Source: Roseobacter sp. MH60115 (lineage in GTDB: Bacteria > Pseudomonadota > Alphaproteobacteria > Rhodobacterales > Rhodobacteraceae). Taken from it: a stretch of 64,000 bases of DNA. Below the pieces are notes generated by a model. That model was given only the letters and a program-made list of their open reading frames with translations, was not told where the DNA came from and did no database searches. Where the stretch lies: positions 379,501-443,500 of the forward strand of contig NZ_JADOBQ010000004.1 of assembly GCF_015644665.1 (NCBI RefSeq), read 5' to 3'. Made by a program: the position numbers and the translations under genes. Shown in pieces: positions 26,208 to 35,142 of the stretch. Positions within the stretch are counted from its first letter, which is position 1; each line of letters opens with the position of its first letter.

Positions 26208-26285
26208 AGGGTGGCCTAAAGCCCACCCTACCTGCCGCCCACGTCGGGATGAGGTAGACAGGTAAGGTGGGCTTTAGGCCACCTT
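26208..26285. repeat. Long inverted repeat of a dispersed palindromic unit
   Basis: A 26-base arm (26208-26233) is inverted at 26260-26285 with two mismatches, around a 26-base loop. Each arm contains the unit GGTGGCCTAAAGCCCACC, itself able to fold into a small hairpin. A single related unit lies at 52535-52558. It separates puuD from mutL and may end the urate operon, but it has no T-run. It looks like a REP/MITE-like intergenic repeat. Confidence 0.8.
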
Positions 26286-26337
26286 CTGTGCGGGAAGCGG
26301 TTTTAGAATCGGGTGCGACTATGCTAAACCTTGGGGT

Positions 26338-28161
26338 ATGGTATCTCTCGACCCCAATATAGGCGAAAACCGCCCTGTCATTCGGCAACTGGATGAAGCA
26401 GCCATAAACCGCATTGCTGCCGGTGAAGTTGTCGAACGCCCCGCCTCTGCGGTCAAGGAACTGGTGGAGAACGCACTCGATGCCGGAGCGCGGCGGATCG
26501 CGATTGACTATGCCGATGGCGGCAAGACTCTGATCCGGGTGCAGGATGACGGCTGTGGCATGCGTGAGGACGAATTGCCGCTGGCGCTGTCTCGCCACGC
26601 GACCTCCAAGATCGATGGATCGGACCTGCTGGCCATTCACACCTTCGGGTTCCGCGGTGAGGCTCTACCATCGCTTGGTGCTGTGGGTCGCTTGACCATC
26701 GCCAGCCGTGCGGAAGGTGCTGCCGGTGTGGAGGTGTCCGTCACCGGCGGAGAGATGACAGCGGTCCGGCCTGCCGCGCTCAATACCGGTACAACCGTCA
26801 CGCTGCGCGATCTTTTTTACGCCACCCCCGCGCGTCTGAAGTTTCTGCGCACGGATCGCGCTGAAAGCCAGGCAATTGCCGACGTCATCAAGCGGTTGGC
26901 GATGGCGGAGCCCTTTGTTCAATTCATTCTGCGCGATGTCTCCGGCGATGGCGAGGGCCGCGAGGTCTTTCGGGCTGATGCGGAGCAGGGTGATCTGTTC
27001 GGAGCGTTGCAAGGGCGCCTGGCCCGTGTGCTGGGACGCGAGTTTGCCGAGAATGCGCTGCCGATAGATGCCGAACGCGATGGGTTGCACCTGACCGGTT
27101 TTGCCGCGCTGCCCACCTATTCGCGGGGCTCTGCTGTCGCACAATACCTCTTTGTGAACGGGCGCCCGGTGCGGGACAAACTGCTTGTCGGGGCTTTGCG
27201 GGGGGCGTATTTTGATTTTCTCAGCCGGGACAGGCATCCGGTTGCTGCGCTTTTCATTGATTGCGATCCCAACCTGGTGGACGTCAATGTGCACCCGGCG
27301 AAATCCGAAGTGCGGTTTCGCGATCCCGGCGTCGCCCGGGGTTTGATCGTTTCGGGTTTGCGTCATGCGCTGGCCAACGCCGGGCATCGGGCGTCCACGA
27401 CGGTGGCGGAGGCAACACTGGGCGCGATGACGCCAGAGCCCGTGGGCGCACGGGTCTACCAGATGGACCGTCGCCCGGCACCAACCCAGACACCAAGCTT
27501 TGCCGAAACCGCGCCCGTTTGGGGACGGGTGGTCGACACGCCGGAGCCACCACACCAGGCTGAACCGGAAGAAACTCCGGATTATCCGCTCGGCACCGCG
27601 CGGGGTCAGGTGCATGAGAATTACATCATCGCGCAGACGGCGACTGGCATGGTCATTGTTGATCAACACGCCGCACATGAGCGGCTGGTGTACGAAAAAC
27701 TCAAACGTCAGATGGCCGAGAGCGGCGTGGCGCGTCAGGCCTTGTTGATTCCGGAAATCGTGGAGCTTTCGGACGCGGAATGCGCACGCCTGATGGAGGT
27801 TTCCGAGGAGCTTGAGAAATTTGGTTTAGGCATTGAACCATTTGGGGGCGGGGCGATTGCCGTGCGCGAAACACCGGCCATTCTGGGCACGGTCGATGCG
27901 CGCGCCATGGTAATGGACATCCTTGATGAACTGGCCGACCAGAACGACAGCAACACGCTGCAAGCTAGAATAGAAGCCATCCTCAGCCGTGTGGCTTGCC
28001 ACGGTTCCATCCGCTCGGGTCGCTGGATGCGCGCGGAAGAAATGAACGCCCTGCTGCGCGAGATGGAGGCGACACCGCACTCCGGCCAGTGCAACCATGG
28101 CAGACCAACCTACGTCGAGTTGAAACTGGGCGACATCGAACGCCTGTTTGGACGCATATGA
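26338..28161 (+). CDS. mutL: DNA mismatch repair protein MutL
   Basis: The 607-residue protein coordinates mismatch repair. The GHKL ATPase motifs are clear: [48 protein letters not shown] and [16 protein letters not shown]. In the C-terminal dimerisation domain the endonuclease motif DQHA(X)2E(X)4E is complete as [12 protein letters not shown], and CNHGRP near the end matches the CPHGRP zinc-site motif. So this is a nicking, MutH-independent MutL. The start overlaps no gene; its stop overlaps the rmuC start by four bases (ATGA). Confidence 0.97.
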   Translation: MVSLDPNIGENRPVIRQLDEAAINRIAAGEVVERPASAVKELVENALDAGARRIAIDYADGGKTLIRVQDDGCGMREDELPLALSRHATSKIDGSDLLAIHTFGFRGEALPSLGAVGRLTIASRAEGAAGVEVSVTGGEMTAVRPAALNTGTTVTLRDLFYATPARLKFLRTDRAESQAIADVIKRLAMAEPFVQFILRDVSGDGEGREVFRADAEQGDLFGALQGRLARVLGREFAENALPIDAERDGLHLTGFAALPTYSRGSAVAQYLFVNGRPVRDKLLVGALRGAYFDFLSRDRHPVAALFIDCDPNLVDVNVHPAKSEVRFRDPGVARGLIVSGLRHALANAGHRASTTVAEATLGAMTPEPVGARVYQMDRRPAPTQTPSFAETAPVWGRVVDTPEPPHQAEPEETPDYPLGTARGQVHENYIIAQTATGMVIVDQHAAHERLVYEKLKRQMAESGVARQALLIPEIVELSDAECARLMEVSEELEKFGLGIEPFGGGAIAVRETPAILGTVDARAMVMDILDELADQNDSNTLQARIEAILSRVACHGSIRSGRWMRAEEMNALLREMEATPHSGQCNHGRPTYVELKLGDIERLFGRI

Positions 28162-29399
28162 TTGAAATCGCAGGACAAACCTATTCTCTGACGGATCCGC
28201 AGGTGATGGTCATTTTGGCCAGCGCCGGTGTCGTTCTGGTGATCCTGGTGCTGTTGGTTATGACGGTTCGGGCGGCGCGCCGGAGTGCTGCCGTTTCCGC
28301 CCCATTGATGCAGCAAATTGGCCTTCTGGGTCAGCATGTGCAGCAATTGAGCGCGGGCCAGGAACAGCTTCGCGGCGGGTTGCAGACAGTATCTGACACC
28401 CAGGCGACTGCACAGGCGCAGGTCATCCAGACGGTAGAGGCCCGCCTTGCCGCCGTGCAACAACAGATGCAGGACCGTCTGGCGGATAACGCCCTGCGCT
28501 CGGCCCGCTCCCTTTCGGAAATGCAGGAGCGGATGAAGGAGACGCTGCACGGGTCCTCTAAGCAGACAACCACATCACTGACGCAGCTGCAGGAGCGGTT
28601 GGCAGCCATCGACAAGGCGCAGGACAATATCACCAAGCTCTCGGGCGATGTCCTGTCGCTTCAGGATATTCTTAGCAACAAACAGACGCGCGGGGCCTTT
28701 GGCGAAATTCAGCTGCGCGATATCGTCTCCAAAGCCTTGCCGAAGGACAGTTTTGCGTTGCAGCACACGCTGAGCAACGGCAAACGTGCGGATTGCCTGA
28801 TCCACCTGCCAAATCCGCCCGGCCCGATCGTGATCGACAGTAAATTCCCGCTTGAAGCTTACGAAGCCTTGCGTGCGGCAGAGACCGATTGGGAGTTGAA
28901 AGAGGCGGTGGCCAAGATGAAGGTCGCGGTGACAAAACACATCAGCGACATCGCGGCAAAATACATCATCGACGGTGAAACAGCGGATGGGGCGTTGATG
29001 TTCCTGCCGTCGGAGGCCGTCTACGCCGAACTGCACGCCAATTTTCCCGATTTGGTGCGCAAGGGCTTTGACGCCCGGGTCTGGATCGTGTCCCCCACCA
29101 CCTGCATGGCGACGCTGAACACCATGCGCGCCATTCTCAAGGATGCCCGGATGCGCGAGCAGGCGGGGGCGATCCGGTCGGAACTGTCCAAGCTGGTGGC
29201 GGATGTGGACCGTCTGGGGACGCGGGTGGGCAACCTTGACCGGCATTTCAATCAGGCCTCGAAAGACATCGAGGAAATCAAGATCAGCGCGGATAAGGCG
29301 GGCAAACGGGCGCACCGTCTCGATAACTTCGACTTTGAAGAGATCAGCCCGGATGATGACACGGCAAACGTCGTGCCACTCGCCAAGCAGGACGTCTAA
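28158..29399 (+). CDS. rmuC: DNA recombination protein RmuC
   Basis: The 413-residue protein has one N-terminal transmembrane helix (about 17-37), a coiled-coil stretch rich in Gln/Ala/Glu (about 50-165) and the RmuC nuclease-like domain (about 170-385) with [34 protein letters not shown] and [12 protein letters not shown]. RmuC limits inversions at short inverted repeats in E. coli. ATG at 28158 is coupled to mutL; upstream in-frame sequence lies inside mutL. It converges on uxuA, with the two stop codons overlapping. Confidence 0.95.
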   Translation: MIEIAGQTYSLTDPQVMVILASAGVVLVILVLLVMTVRAARRSAAVSAPLMQQIGLLGQHVQQLSAGQEQLRGGLQTVSDTQATAQAQVIQTVEARLAAVQQQMQDRLADNALRSARSLSEMQERMKETLHGSSKQTTTSLTQLQERLAAIDKAQDNITKLSGDVLSLQDILSNKQTRGAFGEIQLRDIVSKALPKDSFALQHTLSNGKRADCLIHLPNPPGPIVIDSKFPLEAYEALRAAETDWELKEAVAKMKVAVTKHISDIAAKYIIDGETADGALMFLPSEAVYAELHANFPDLVRKGFDARVWIVSPTTCMATLNTMRAILKDARMREQAGAIRSELSKLVADVDRLGTRVGNLDRHFNQASKDIEEIKISADKAGKRAHRLDNFDFEEISPDDDTANVVPLAKQDV

Positions 29400-30577
29400 C
29401 CCGCGCAGGCAGCCATGATACCGCGTAGTTCCGCCAGCCCGCGCATCCGCCCGATCAGCGGATAACCCGGCATGCTGCCCGCCTCCCTGTCATAGAGCAG
29501 TTCCTGCCCGTGATCCGGGCGCATCGGAATTTGCCAATCTGACCGGCCCGCGTCCTTGCGCCGGGCCTGTTCCTGCATCAGCGCGCGGATTGTGGCAACC
29601 ATATCGGTGTCGCCTTCCAAATGCGCCGCTTCAAAGAAATCCGGTCGGTTCGGTTCACCGCCCAGCCTCTTCGTGTTGCGCAGATGTACGAAATGGATGC
29701 GTGGGCCAAGCCGTTCCACGAACCCCGGTGCGTCGAAATCCGACCGCACGCCCAGCGACCCGGTACAGAGGGTGGCCCCGTTGGCGGGCAAATCAACGGC
29801 GGTGAGCGTTTCGGCATAGTCATCTGTTGTGGACATCACCCGCGGCAAGCCGAGTAGCCCAAAAGGCGGATCATCCGGATGGCAGCACAGGCGCAGGCCG
29901 AGGTCTTGGGCAACGGGCGCAACTTCGGCCAGAAAATCGATCAGATGGGCGCGTAGCTTGTCCGGGCTGATGCCATCATATGTGCCCAGTCTTGCGGCCA
30001 CATCCGGCAAGCTCCAGGTATCGTTTGCACCGGGCAGACCGGCGATGATGTTGCGCTGCAGGCTCAGGCGTTCGGCGCCTGACATCGCCTGAAACTGCGC
30101 GCGGGCGGCCTCGCGCATCGCGGCGGAATAGTCCTCAGGCGCCGAATTGCGGGCGAGGATGTGCAGGTCAAAGACAGCGAAATCCAGCAGGCGAAACAGC
30201 ATCGCATTGCCGCCATGCGGCTGCGGTGCCCGGAGCGATGTGCGCGTCCAATCGAGGATCGGCATGAAGTTGTAGCACACCGTTTTGATCCCGCGTTTGG
30301 CCAGGGCGATCAGGCTGGATTTATAGTGCTCCAGATGCTGCTGCGCCTCCGGTCCCTGCGTCTTGATCTCTTCGGAAACGGGCAGGCTTTCGACAACGTC
30401 CCAGGCAAACCCGGCGCTGCTCAGCATCTCTTGCCGTTTGGCGATGTCGTCTTCGGTCCAGGGCATGCCGGGGGCGATGTGATGCAGGGCGGTGACGATG
30501 CCCTCCACCCCGACCTGATGCAGGTCGCTCAGGTCAATGGTGTCGTGTGGTCCAAACCAGCGCCAGCATTGCTTCAT
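29396..30577 (-). CDS. uxuA: Mannonate dehydratase
   Basis: The 393-residue enzyme dehydrates D-mannonate to 2-keto-3-deoxygluconate in glucuronate breakdown. It has the usual start MKQCWRWFGPHDTI, then GVEGIVTALHHIAPGMPW, the metal-site region LRLCCHPDDPP, and the C-terminal MRPDHGQELLYD and GYPLIGRMRGLAELRG. Length equals E. coli UxuA. Start at 30577 overlaps the stop of the upstream Gfo/Idh/MocA gene (ATGA). It is the last gene of a four-gene operon starting at 33664. Confidence 0.96.
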   Translation of the reverse strand: MKQCWRWFGPHDTIDLSDLHQVGVEGIVTALHHIAPGMPWTEDDIAKRQEMLSSAGFAWDVVESLPVSEEIKTQGPEAQQHLEHYKSSLIALAKRGIKTVCYNFMPILDWTRTSLRAPQPHGGNAMLFRLLDFAVFDLHILARNSAPEDYSAAMREAARAQFQAMSGAERLSLQRNIIAGLPGANDTWSLPDVAARLGTYDGISPDKLRAHLIDFLAEVAPVAQDLGLRLCCHPDDPPFGLLGLPRVMSTTDDYAETLTAVDLPANGATLCTGSLGVRSDFDAPGFVERLGPRIHFVHLRNTKRLGGEPNRPDFFEAAHLEGDTDMVATIRALMQEQARRKDAGRSDWQIPMRPDHGQELLYDREAGSMPGYPLIGRMRGLAELRGIMAACAG

Positions 30578-31626
30578 GGTTGCCATCCTTCATAAAGCGG
30601 GTGTGCGGCATCGAGCGGAAGCGCCACCCGGTCGCCACTGCGGGCCGCGTGATAGATCGCCGTTACCAGAGCGACAGAGGCCGCACCCTCTTCCAGTGAA
30701 ACGGCATGGCTACCCTGTCCTGCCATCTCTTGTGCGATGGCTGTCAGAAAGCCTTCGAACCCAATGGGTTCGGGTGCCGTTACGGCCAGACAGGTATCCA
30801 CCTTGTGCTGATCGTCGGGGGTGCGGGCGACGAACTGCCAGTTGGCCGCGCCGGGGGCATAGGGCGTCGTGGCGGAGGTTGCGGTCAGACGCTCGAACAC
30901 GAAACGGATGCGGGTTTCGTCGGTCGCCGCCCCCAGCGTGATGCTGCTGGTGCAGAGCGCGCCATTTTCCATCTGGAAACTGATCGCCGCGCAGTCTTCT
31001 GTTTCGATGGGGTTCACCCGCGTTGTCGTCATGGCCGACAGGTTGGCGACCGGCCCCATGAAATGGGTCATCAGATCATGGTTGTGAATGGCGTGGCCCA
31101 GCACGGCACCGCCCTGCTCCCCGGCCCATGTCCCGCGCCAGGGCACGGCGTAGTAGTCAGCGCCGCGCGACCAATGGGTCTCGATCGCGCCCACCTGCGG
31201 TGCGCCGGTCAGCCCGGCGGCCATCAACCCGCGCAATTGCGCCAGGGCCGGACCCCAGCGATATTGGAACACCGGAAACACGCGGCGTCCGCTGTCTGCT
31301 GCCGCTTTGCGGATGCGGTCCACATCCTTCATGGAGGTGGCCAGCGGTTTTTCACAGATGACATGTTTGCCAGCAGACAGCGCCTGCAAGGTCACAGGCA
31401 CATGCAGGTGAGGCGGGAGGCAGATATCGATCAGATCGATCTGCGGATCGTCCAGCGCCGCTTGCACCTCTGTTTCCACGGCAAAGCTGTCGCCCGCCCG
31501 GATGCTCTCTGCGCGGGCGGCGTCCTGATCCACGAGAGTGTTCACCGAAAAAAGATCCGGCAACGCGCGGTAGGCTTCCAGATGTTCACGCCCAATGCCA
31601 GCACCGAGGATGGCGACGCGGATCAT
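30574..31626 (-). CDS. Gfo/Idh/MocA family oxidoreductase 1
   Basis: The 350-residue protein has the N-terminal Rossmann motif VAILGAGIGREHLEAY and the catalytic-site motif CEKP (in KHVICEKPLA, near residue 95), typical of NAD(P)-dependent sugar or inositol dehydrogenases. The C-terminal alpha/beta substrate domain includes GHAIHNHDLMTHFMG. ATG at 31626 is chosen because it overlaps the upstream stop (ATGA); the sequence before it is not conserved. Its substrate is not predictable. Position directly before uxuA suggests a hexuronate or a derivative. Confidence 0.9.
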   Translation of the reverse strand: MIRVAILGAGIGREHLEAYRALPDLFSVNTLVDQDAARAESIRAGDSFAVETEVQAALDDPQIDLIDICLPPHLHVPVTLQALSAGKHVICEKPLATSMKDVDRIRKAAADSGRRVFPVFQYRWGPALAQLRGLMAAGLTGAPQVGAIETHWSRGADYYAVPWRGTWAGEQGGAVLGHAIHNHDLMTHFMGPVANLSAMTTTRVNPIETEDCAAISFQMENGALCTSSITLGAATDETRIRFVFERLTATSATTPYAPGAANWQFVARTPDDQHKVDTCLAVTAPEPIGFEGFLTAIAQEMAGQGSHAVSLEEGAASVALVTAIYHAARSGDRVALPLDAAHPLYEGWQP

Positions 31627-32630
31627 GGGGCCGTGCCTTCCGCCATGGCCTGTGCGGTCAGGGCCAGTTCCATCACCGTAAAGCAATGCCGCTGTGTCAT
31701 CGCGGTTTCGGTCCGGTTTTGGATGTCATGCGCCAGTCGTGCGAAGTAGGGCAAACCGGCCCCGCTGGCGTCGATTTTCTCACAGCGCGTGCCATTGACC
31801 AGCAATAAGTGATCGGTGCCGTCAGATCCGCCGACATCGACATATTTGCGCAGCTCGATGTAGCCTTCGGTGCCCAGGATGGTCAGCCGCCCGTCGCCCC
31901 AAGTGGGCAGCGCATCGGGCGTGTACCAATCCACGCGGATGTAGCCCGAGGCCGTGGTACTGCGTATGGAAATCTCCCCAAAATCCTGTAATCCCTGATC
32001 GGCCGGGTTGGCGTGATTGGCGACCATGGCATAGGCGACATCTGCCTCCTGCGAGCCGGTGAAGTGCAAAAACTGGTCGATCTGGTGGGAGCCGATATCC
32101 GTTAAAATACCGCCATAGCGCTCGCGCTCAAAGAACCAGCCGGGCCGCTTGGCGCGGTTGAGCCGGTGGGGGCCAAGACCTGCCGTATGCACAACCTTTC
32201 CAATCGCGCCCGCCTCGACCAGCTCGGTCGCGCGGGTCACGGCGGGCACCTCGAAGCGTTCCGAGAAGTTGACAGACCAGATGCGGCCTGTATCTGCCAC
32301 GCAGTCCTTGATTTCCTGCAGCTGGGCCAGTGTGGTGCAGCCGGGTTTATCTGTCATCACATCCATGCCCTGCTGCATGGCGCGGATCGCGAGGGCGGCC
32401 CGGTCGGCGGGGATGGCGGACACCAGTGCCAGATCGGCGCCGCTGGCAAGCGCCGCCTCAAGGCTTTCAAAGCGGGGCAGGTCGGGGAACCTTTTGGTGA
32501 ACCCGGCAAGCGTTTCGGGCGTTCCGTCCGTCCAGTAGCCAAGGCAGGTCGCGCCGGTTTCCAGCATGTTCTGCGTCATGCCAAAGATGTGCCGGTGGTC
32601 GAGACCCAGAGCGATGAAGGAGAGAGTCAT
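31623..32630 (-). CDS. Gfo/Idh/MocA family oxidoreductase 2, DKP variant
   Basis: The 335-residue protein has a less canonical N-terminus (LSFIALGLDHRHIFGMT instead of a GxGxxG loop) and carries TDKPG where relatives have EKP. The lysine is kept, but the preceding acid is Asp. The C-terminal domain has GGILTDIGSHQIDQFLHFTG, a common feature of the family. Start and stop each overlap neighbouring genes by four bases. The altered nucleotide loop may mean a different cofactor mode or a structural role. It is one of three tandem family members. Confidence 0.87.
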   Translation of the reverse strand: MTLSFIALGLDHRHIFGMTQNMLETGATCLGYWTDGTPETLAGFTKRFPDLPRFESLEAALASGADLALVSAIPADRAALAIRAMQQGMDVMTDKPGCTTLAQLQEIKDCVADTGRIWSVNFSERFEVPAVTRATELVEAGAIGKVVHTAGLGPHRLNRAKRPGWFFERERYGGILTDIGSHQIDQFLHFTGSQEADVAYAMVANHANPADQGLQDFGEISIRSTTASGYIRVDWYTPDALPTWGDGRLTILGTEGYIELRKYVDVGGSDGTDHLLLVNGTRCEKIDASGAGLPYFARLAHDIQNRTETAMTQRHCFTVMELALTAQAMAEGTAP

Positions 32631-33664
32631 GTCGGTGTCACTTCTGTGCGTTCTCCGGAGGCGTGTGCCCGTTCCATGGCGTCGATGACCCGGTGTGCTT
32701 CCAGAGCGCTGGCGCCAGAAGCAAGCGGGGTCTGCCCGGTTGTGACGCAGGTTGCAAAATCTTCAAGGATGGTTTGGTGCCAGTCATGGGTAAAGGCCAT
32801 GGGGTCCGCGCCGCCCCCGGTGCTTGCCGCTGCGCCAAATGTCTCCACCCGACCATCCAGATGGGTAAGGGTCAGGACACCGGATGCCAGATGCGCGCTC
32901 GCCCGCGTTCCCTGTATGGTCAGGCTCTCGGCCTCGCCCGGAAAAGCCGCCGTCGTCGCGGTCAGATTTCCGAACGCGCCGCTCTCCATGTCGAAAACCG
33001 CGCTGGCCCAGTCTTCGGCCTCGAGGTCATGCAGCGGGGTTTTTCCCATCATAGCCTGCAGGTTGCGGATGGGACCCAGCAGCCAAAGCGCCAGATCGAG
33101 CGTGTGAATGGCCTGATTGATCATCACCCCGCCGCCATCGCGGGCATAGGTGCCGCGTCCCGGCGCATCGTAATAGGCCTGATCGCGCCACCACGGCACG
33201 CGGATATCCACGGTGGCGATATCCCCCAGCGCGCCTGCGTCCAAAAGCGTCTTGAGCTGTTGTGACGCGGCACGGGCGCGGTGCTGGAATACGATCCCAA
33301 GAGGCACCTGCGCGCGTTCGCACTGCGCAACGATAGCTGTTGCCGTCTCCAATGTCCGCTCGATGGGTTTTTCCATCAGGATCGGTTTGCCCGCCGCGCT
33401 GAGCGCCGAGACCAACTCCTGGCGCGCGTCGGGTGGTGTGGCGATGATCACGGAATCCACCGTGTTGTCTTGCGCGATCTGCTGCACCGTTTGCGCAACT
33501 TGAACGTCATAGCCAAGGGCGGTTTTTGCCTTGTCTGCAAACGCCTGCGCACGGGTCGGATCACGGCCCATGACGGCGGCCAGTTCGATCCCTTTTGCGG
33601 AATGCTGGATCGCCGCCAGATGTGTATCCGCGACCATGCCGAGGCCGATCAAAACAGTCTTCAT
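32627..33664 (-). CDS. Gfo/Idh/MocA family oxidoreductase 3
   Basis: The 345-residue protein has the Rossmann start VLIGLGMVADTHLAAI and the MEKPIE motif near residue 95. The substrate domain shows GGVMINQAIHTLDLALWLLG. I chose ATG at 33664 because GGGAGGGG lies just upstream and the frame before it crosses the promoter region. It is the first gene of the uxuA operon and is divergent from uxaC, with about 95 bases between the starts. Function within uronate metabolism is inferred only from position. Confidence 0.9.
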   Translation of the reverse strand: MKTVLIGLGMVADTHLAAIQHSAKGIELAAVMGRDPTRAQAFADKAKTALGYDVQVAQTVQQIAQDNTVDSVIIATPPDARQELVSALSAAGKPILMEKPIERTLETATAIVAQCERAQVPLGIVFQHRARAASQQLKTLLDAGALGDIATVDIRVPWWRDQAYYDAPGRGTYARDGGGVMINQAIHTLDLALWLLGPIRNLQAMMGKTPLHDLEAEDWASAVFDMESGAFGNLTATTAAFPGEAESLTIQGTRASAHLASGVLTLTHLDGRVETFGAAASTGGGADPMAFTHDWHQTILEDFATCVTTGQTPLASGASALEAHRVIDAMERAHASGERTEVTPT

Positions 33665-33737
33665 ATCCCCTCCCGATTGGGGCAACACTTGCAGGAAAGA
33701 TCGGATAAGGCCAAGCAAAAGATGCACAATCCGCAAA

Positions 33738-33751
33738 GCGTGGTATCACGC
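33738..33751. promoter_or_regulatory. Candidate operator palindrome in the uxaC/oxidoreductase control region
   Basis: GCGTGGTATCACGC is a perfect dyad (arms GCGTG and CACGC, spacer GTAT) 9 bases before the ATG at 33760 and 74 bases from the divergent start at 33664. It has the size and symmetry of a GntR/LacI-type half-turn operator. No binding protein can be assigned. Confidence 0.4.
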
Positions 33752-33759
33752 GGTACGGC

Positions 33760-35142
33760 ATGAGGATCAGGGGGACAGCAGTGCAACATCTGACAGGAAC
33801 GGCGGCCACGCTTTACGAGGAAATCCGGGGTCTGCCGATTGTCTCGCCCCATGGGCATTGCGCGCCGGAATGGTTTGCGACGGATGATCCCTTTCCGGAC
33901 CCTGCGACCCTCTTGGTCGTGCCGGATCACTATGTGTTTCGGATGCTCTATTCCCAGGGCGTCAGCCTTGCCGATCTCGGCATTGGCGCGCCCGGCAAGG
34001 GGGCTGACCCGCGCGCGATATTCCGGCTGTTTGCGCGGCATTGGCCATTGTTTCTGGGCACACCTTCAAGGTTCTGGATGAGCTATGTTCTGACCGAAAC
34101 GCTGGGGATTGAGACGCCCTTGTCCGAAGAAACGGCGGATGAGATTTACGACCGGGTTGCCGAGAAACTTGGCGACCCGGCTTTTCACCCCCGCGCGCTG
34201 TTTGACCAATTCGGGATCGACGTGCTGGCGACGACGGATGGGGCGCTGGATGATCTGGCGCATCATCAGGCCATCACTGACAGCGACTGGAACGGGCGGG
34301 TGATCCCAACCTTTCGCCCGGATTCGGTGCTTGACCCCAGCGACCCGGATTTCGCGAAAAATCTGGCCCGTCTTGCCATGCGCACGGGAGAGGACGTGAG
34401 CAGCTTTGACGGTTTCCTTGCCGCCCTGCGCGCCCGCCGCGCCTTTTTCAAGGCGATGGGAGCCACGGCAACCGATCATGCGATCGAAGCGGTCCATACC
34501 GAATGGCTGGAGGATCCCGAAGGGATCTATCAGCGGCTGCGCAAGGGCATGGGGTCAGACGACGATGCGCGGGCCTTTTACGGTCACATGCTGATCGAGA
34601 TGGCGCAGATGTCTGTTGAGGACGGGTTGGTCATGCAGATCCACGGCGGCAGCAGGCGAAATACCAATGCCGCTGTTATGGATCAGTTTGGCCGTGACAA
34701 GGGCGCGGATATTCCTATTGCCGTGGATTGGGTGCGCGGGTTGGAGCCGCTATTGAACCGGGTGGGGAACACACCCGATTTCACCCTGATCCTCTTCACG
34801 CTGGACGAGACCACCTATGCCCGGGAACTGGCCCCGATGGCCGGGCATTGGCCCTGCCTGCGGATTGGTCCGCCCTGGTGGTTCCATGACAGCCCGGCGG
34901 GTATTGCGCGCTATTTTGACCAGGTGGTGGAGACAGCGGGATACTACAATCTGGCCGGATTCAATGATGACACGCGGGCGTTTCTGTCGATCCCGGCGCG
35001 GCATGATCTGTGGCGTCGCGGTGTCGCGGTGCATCTGGCAGGGCAGGTGGCGCGCGGCGCCTTTGACCTGAGCGATGCACGCATGCTGGCACCCTTGCTG
35101 GCGACCGATCTGGCGCGAAACACCTATCGGCTGGATCGCTGA
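33760..35142 (+). CDS. uxaC: Glucuronate (uronate) isomerase
   Basis: The 460-residue enzyme interconverts glucuronate with fructuronate and galacturonate with tagaturonate. Visible motifs are LPIVSPHGHCAPEWF (metal-binding His), DVLATTDGALDDL, VIPTFRPDSVLDP, MQIHGGSRRNTN and IGPPWWFHDSPAGIARYFD. Length is close to E. coli UxaC. ATG 33760 lacks a ribosome binding site, while GTG 33781 has AGGGGGA just upstream and may be the true start (453 residues). The stop shares one base with the next gene's ATG (TGATG). Confidence 0.95.
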   Translation: MRIRGTAVQHLTGTAATLYEEIRGLPIVSPHGHCAPEWFATDDPFPDPATLLVVPDHYVFRMLYSQGVSLADLGIGAPGKGADPRAIFRLFARHWPLFLGTPSRFWMSYVLTETLGIETPLSEETADEIYDRVAEKLGDPAFHPRALFDQFGIDVLATTDGALDDLAHHQAITDSDWNGRVIPTFRPDSVLDPSDPDFAKNLARLAMRTGEDVSSFDGFLAALRARRAFFKAMGATATDHAIEAVHTEWLEDPEGIYQRLRKGMGSDDDARAFYGHMLIEMAQMSVEDGLVMQIHGGSRRNTNAAVMDQFGRDKGADIPIAVDWVRGLEPLLNRVGNTPDFTLILFTLDETTYARELAPMAGHWPCLRIGPPWWFHDSPAGIARYFDQVVETAGYYNLAGFNDDTRAFLSIPARHDLWRRGVAVHLAGQVARGAFDLSDARMLAPLLATDLARNTYRLDR

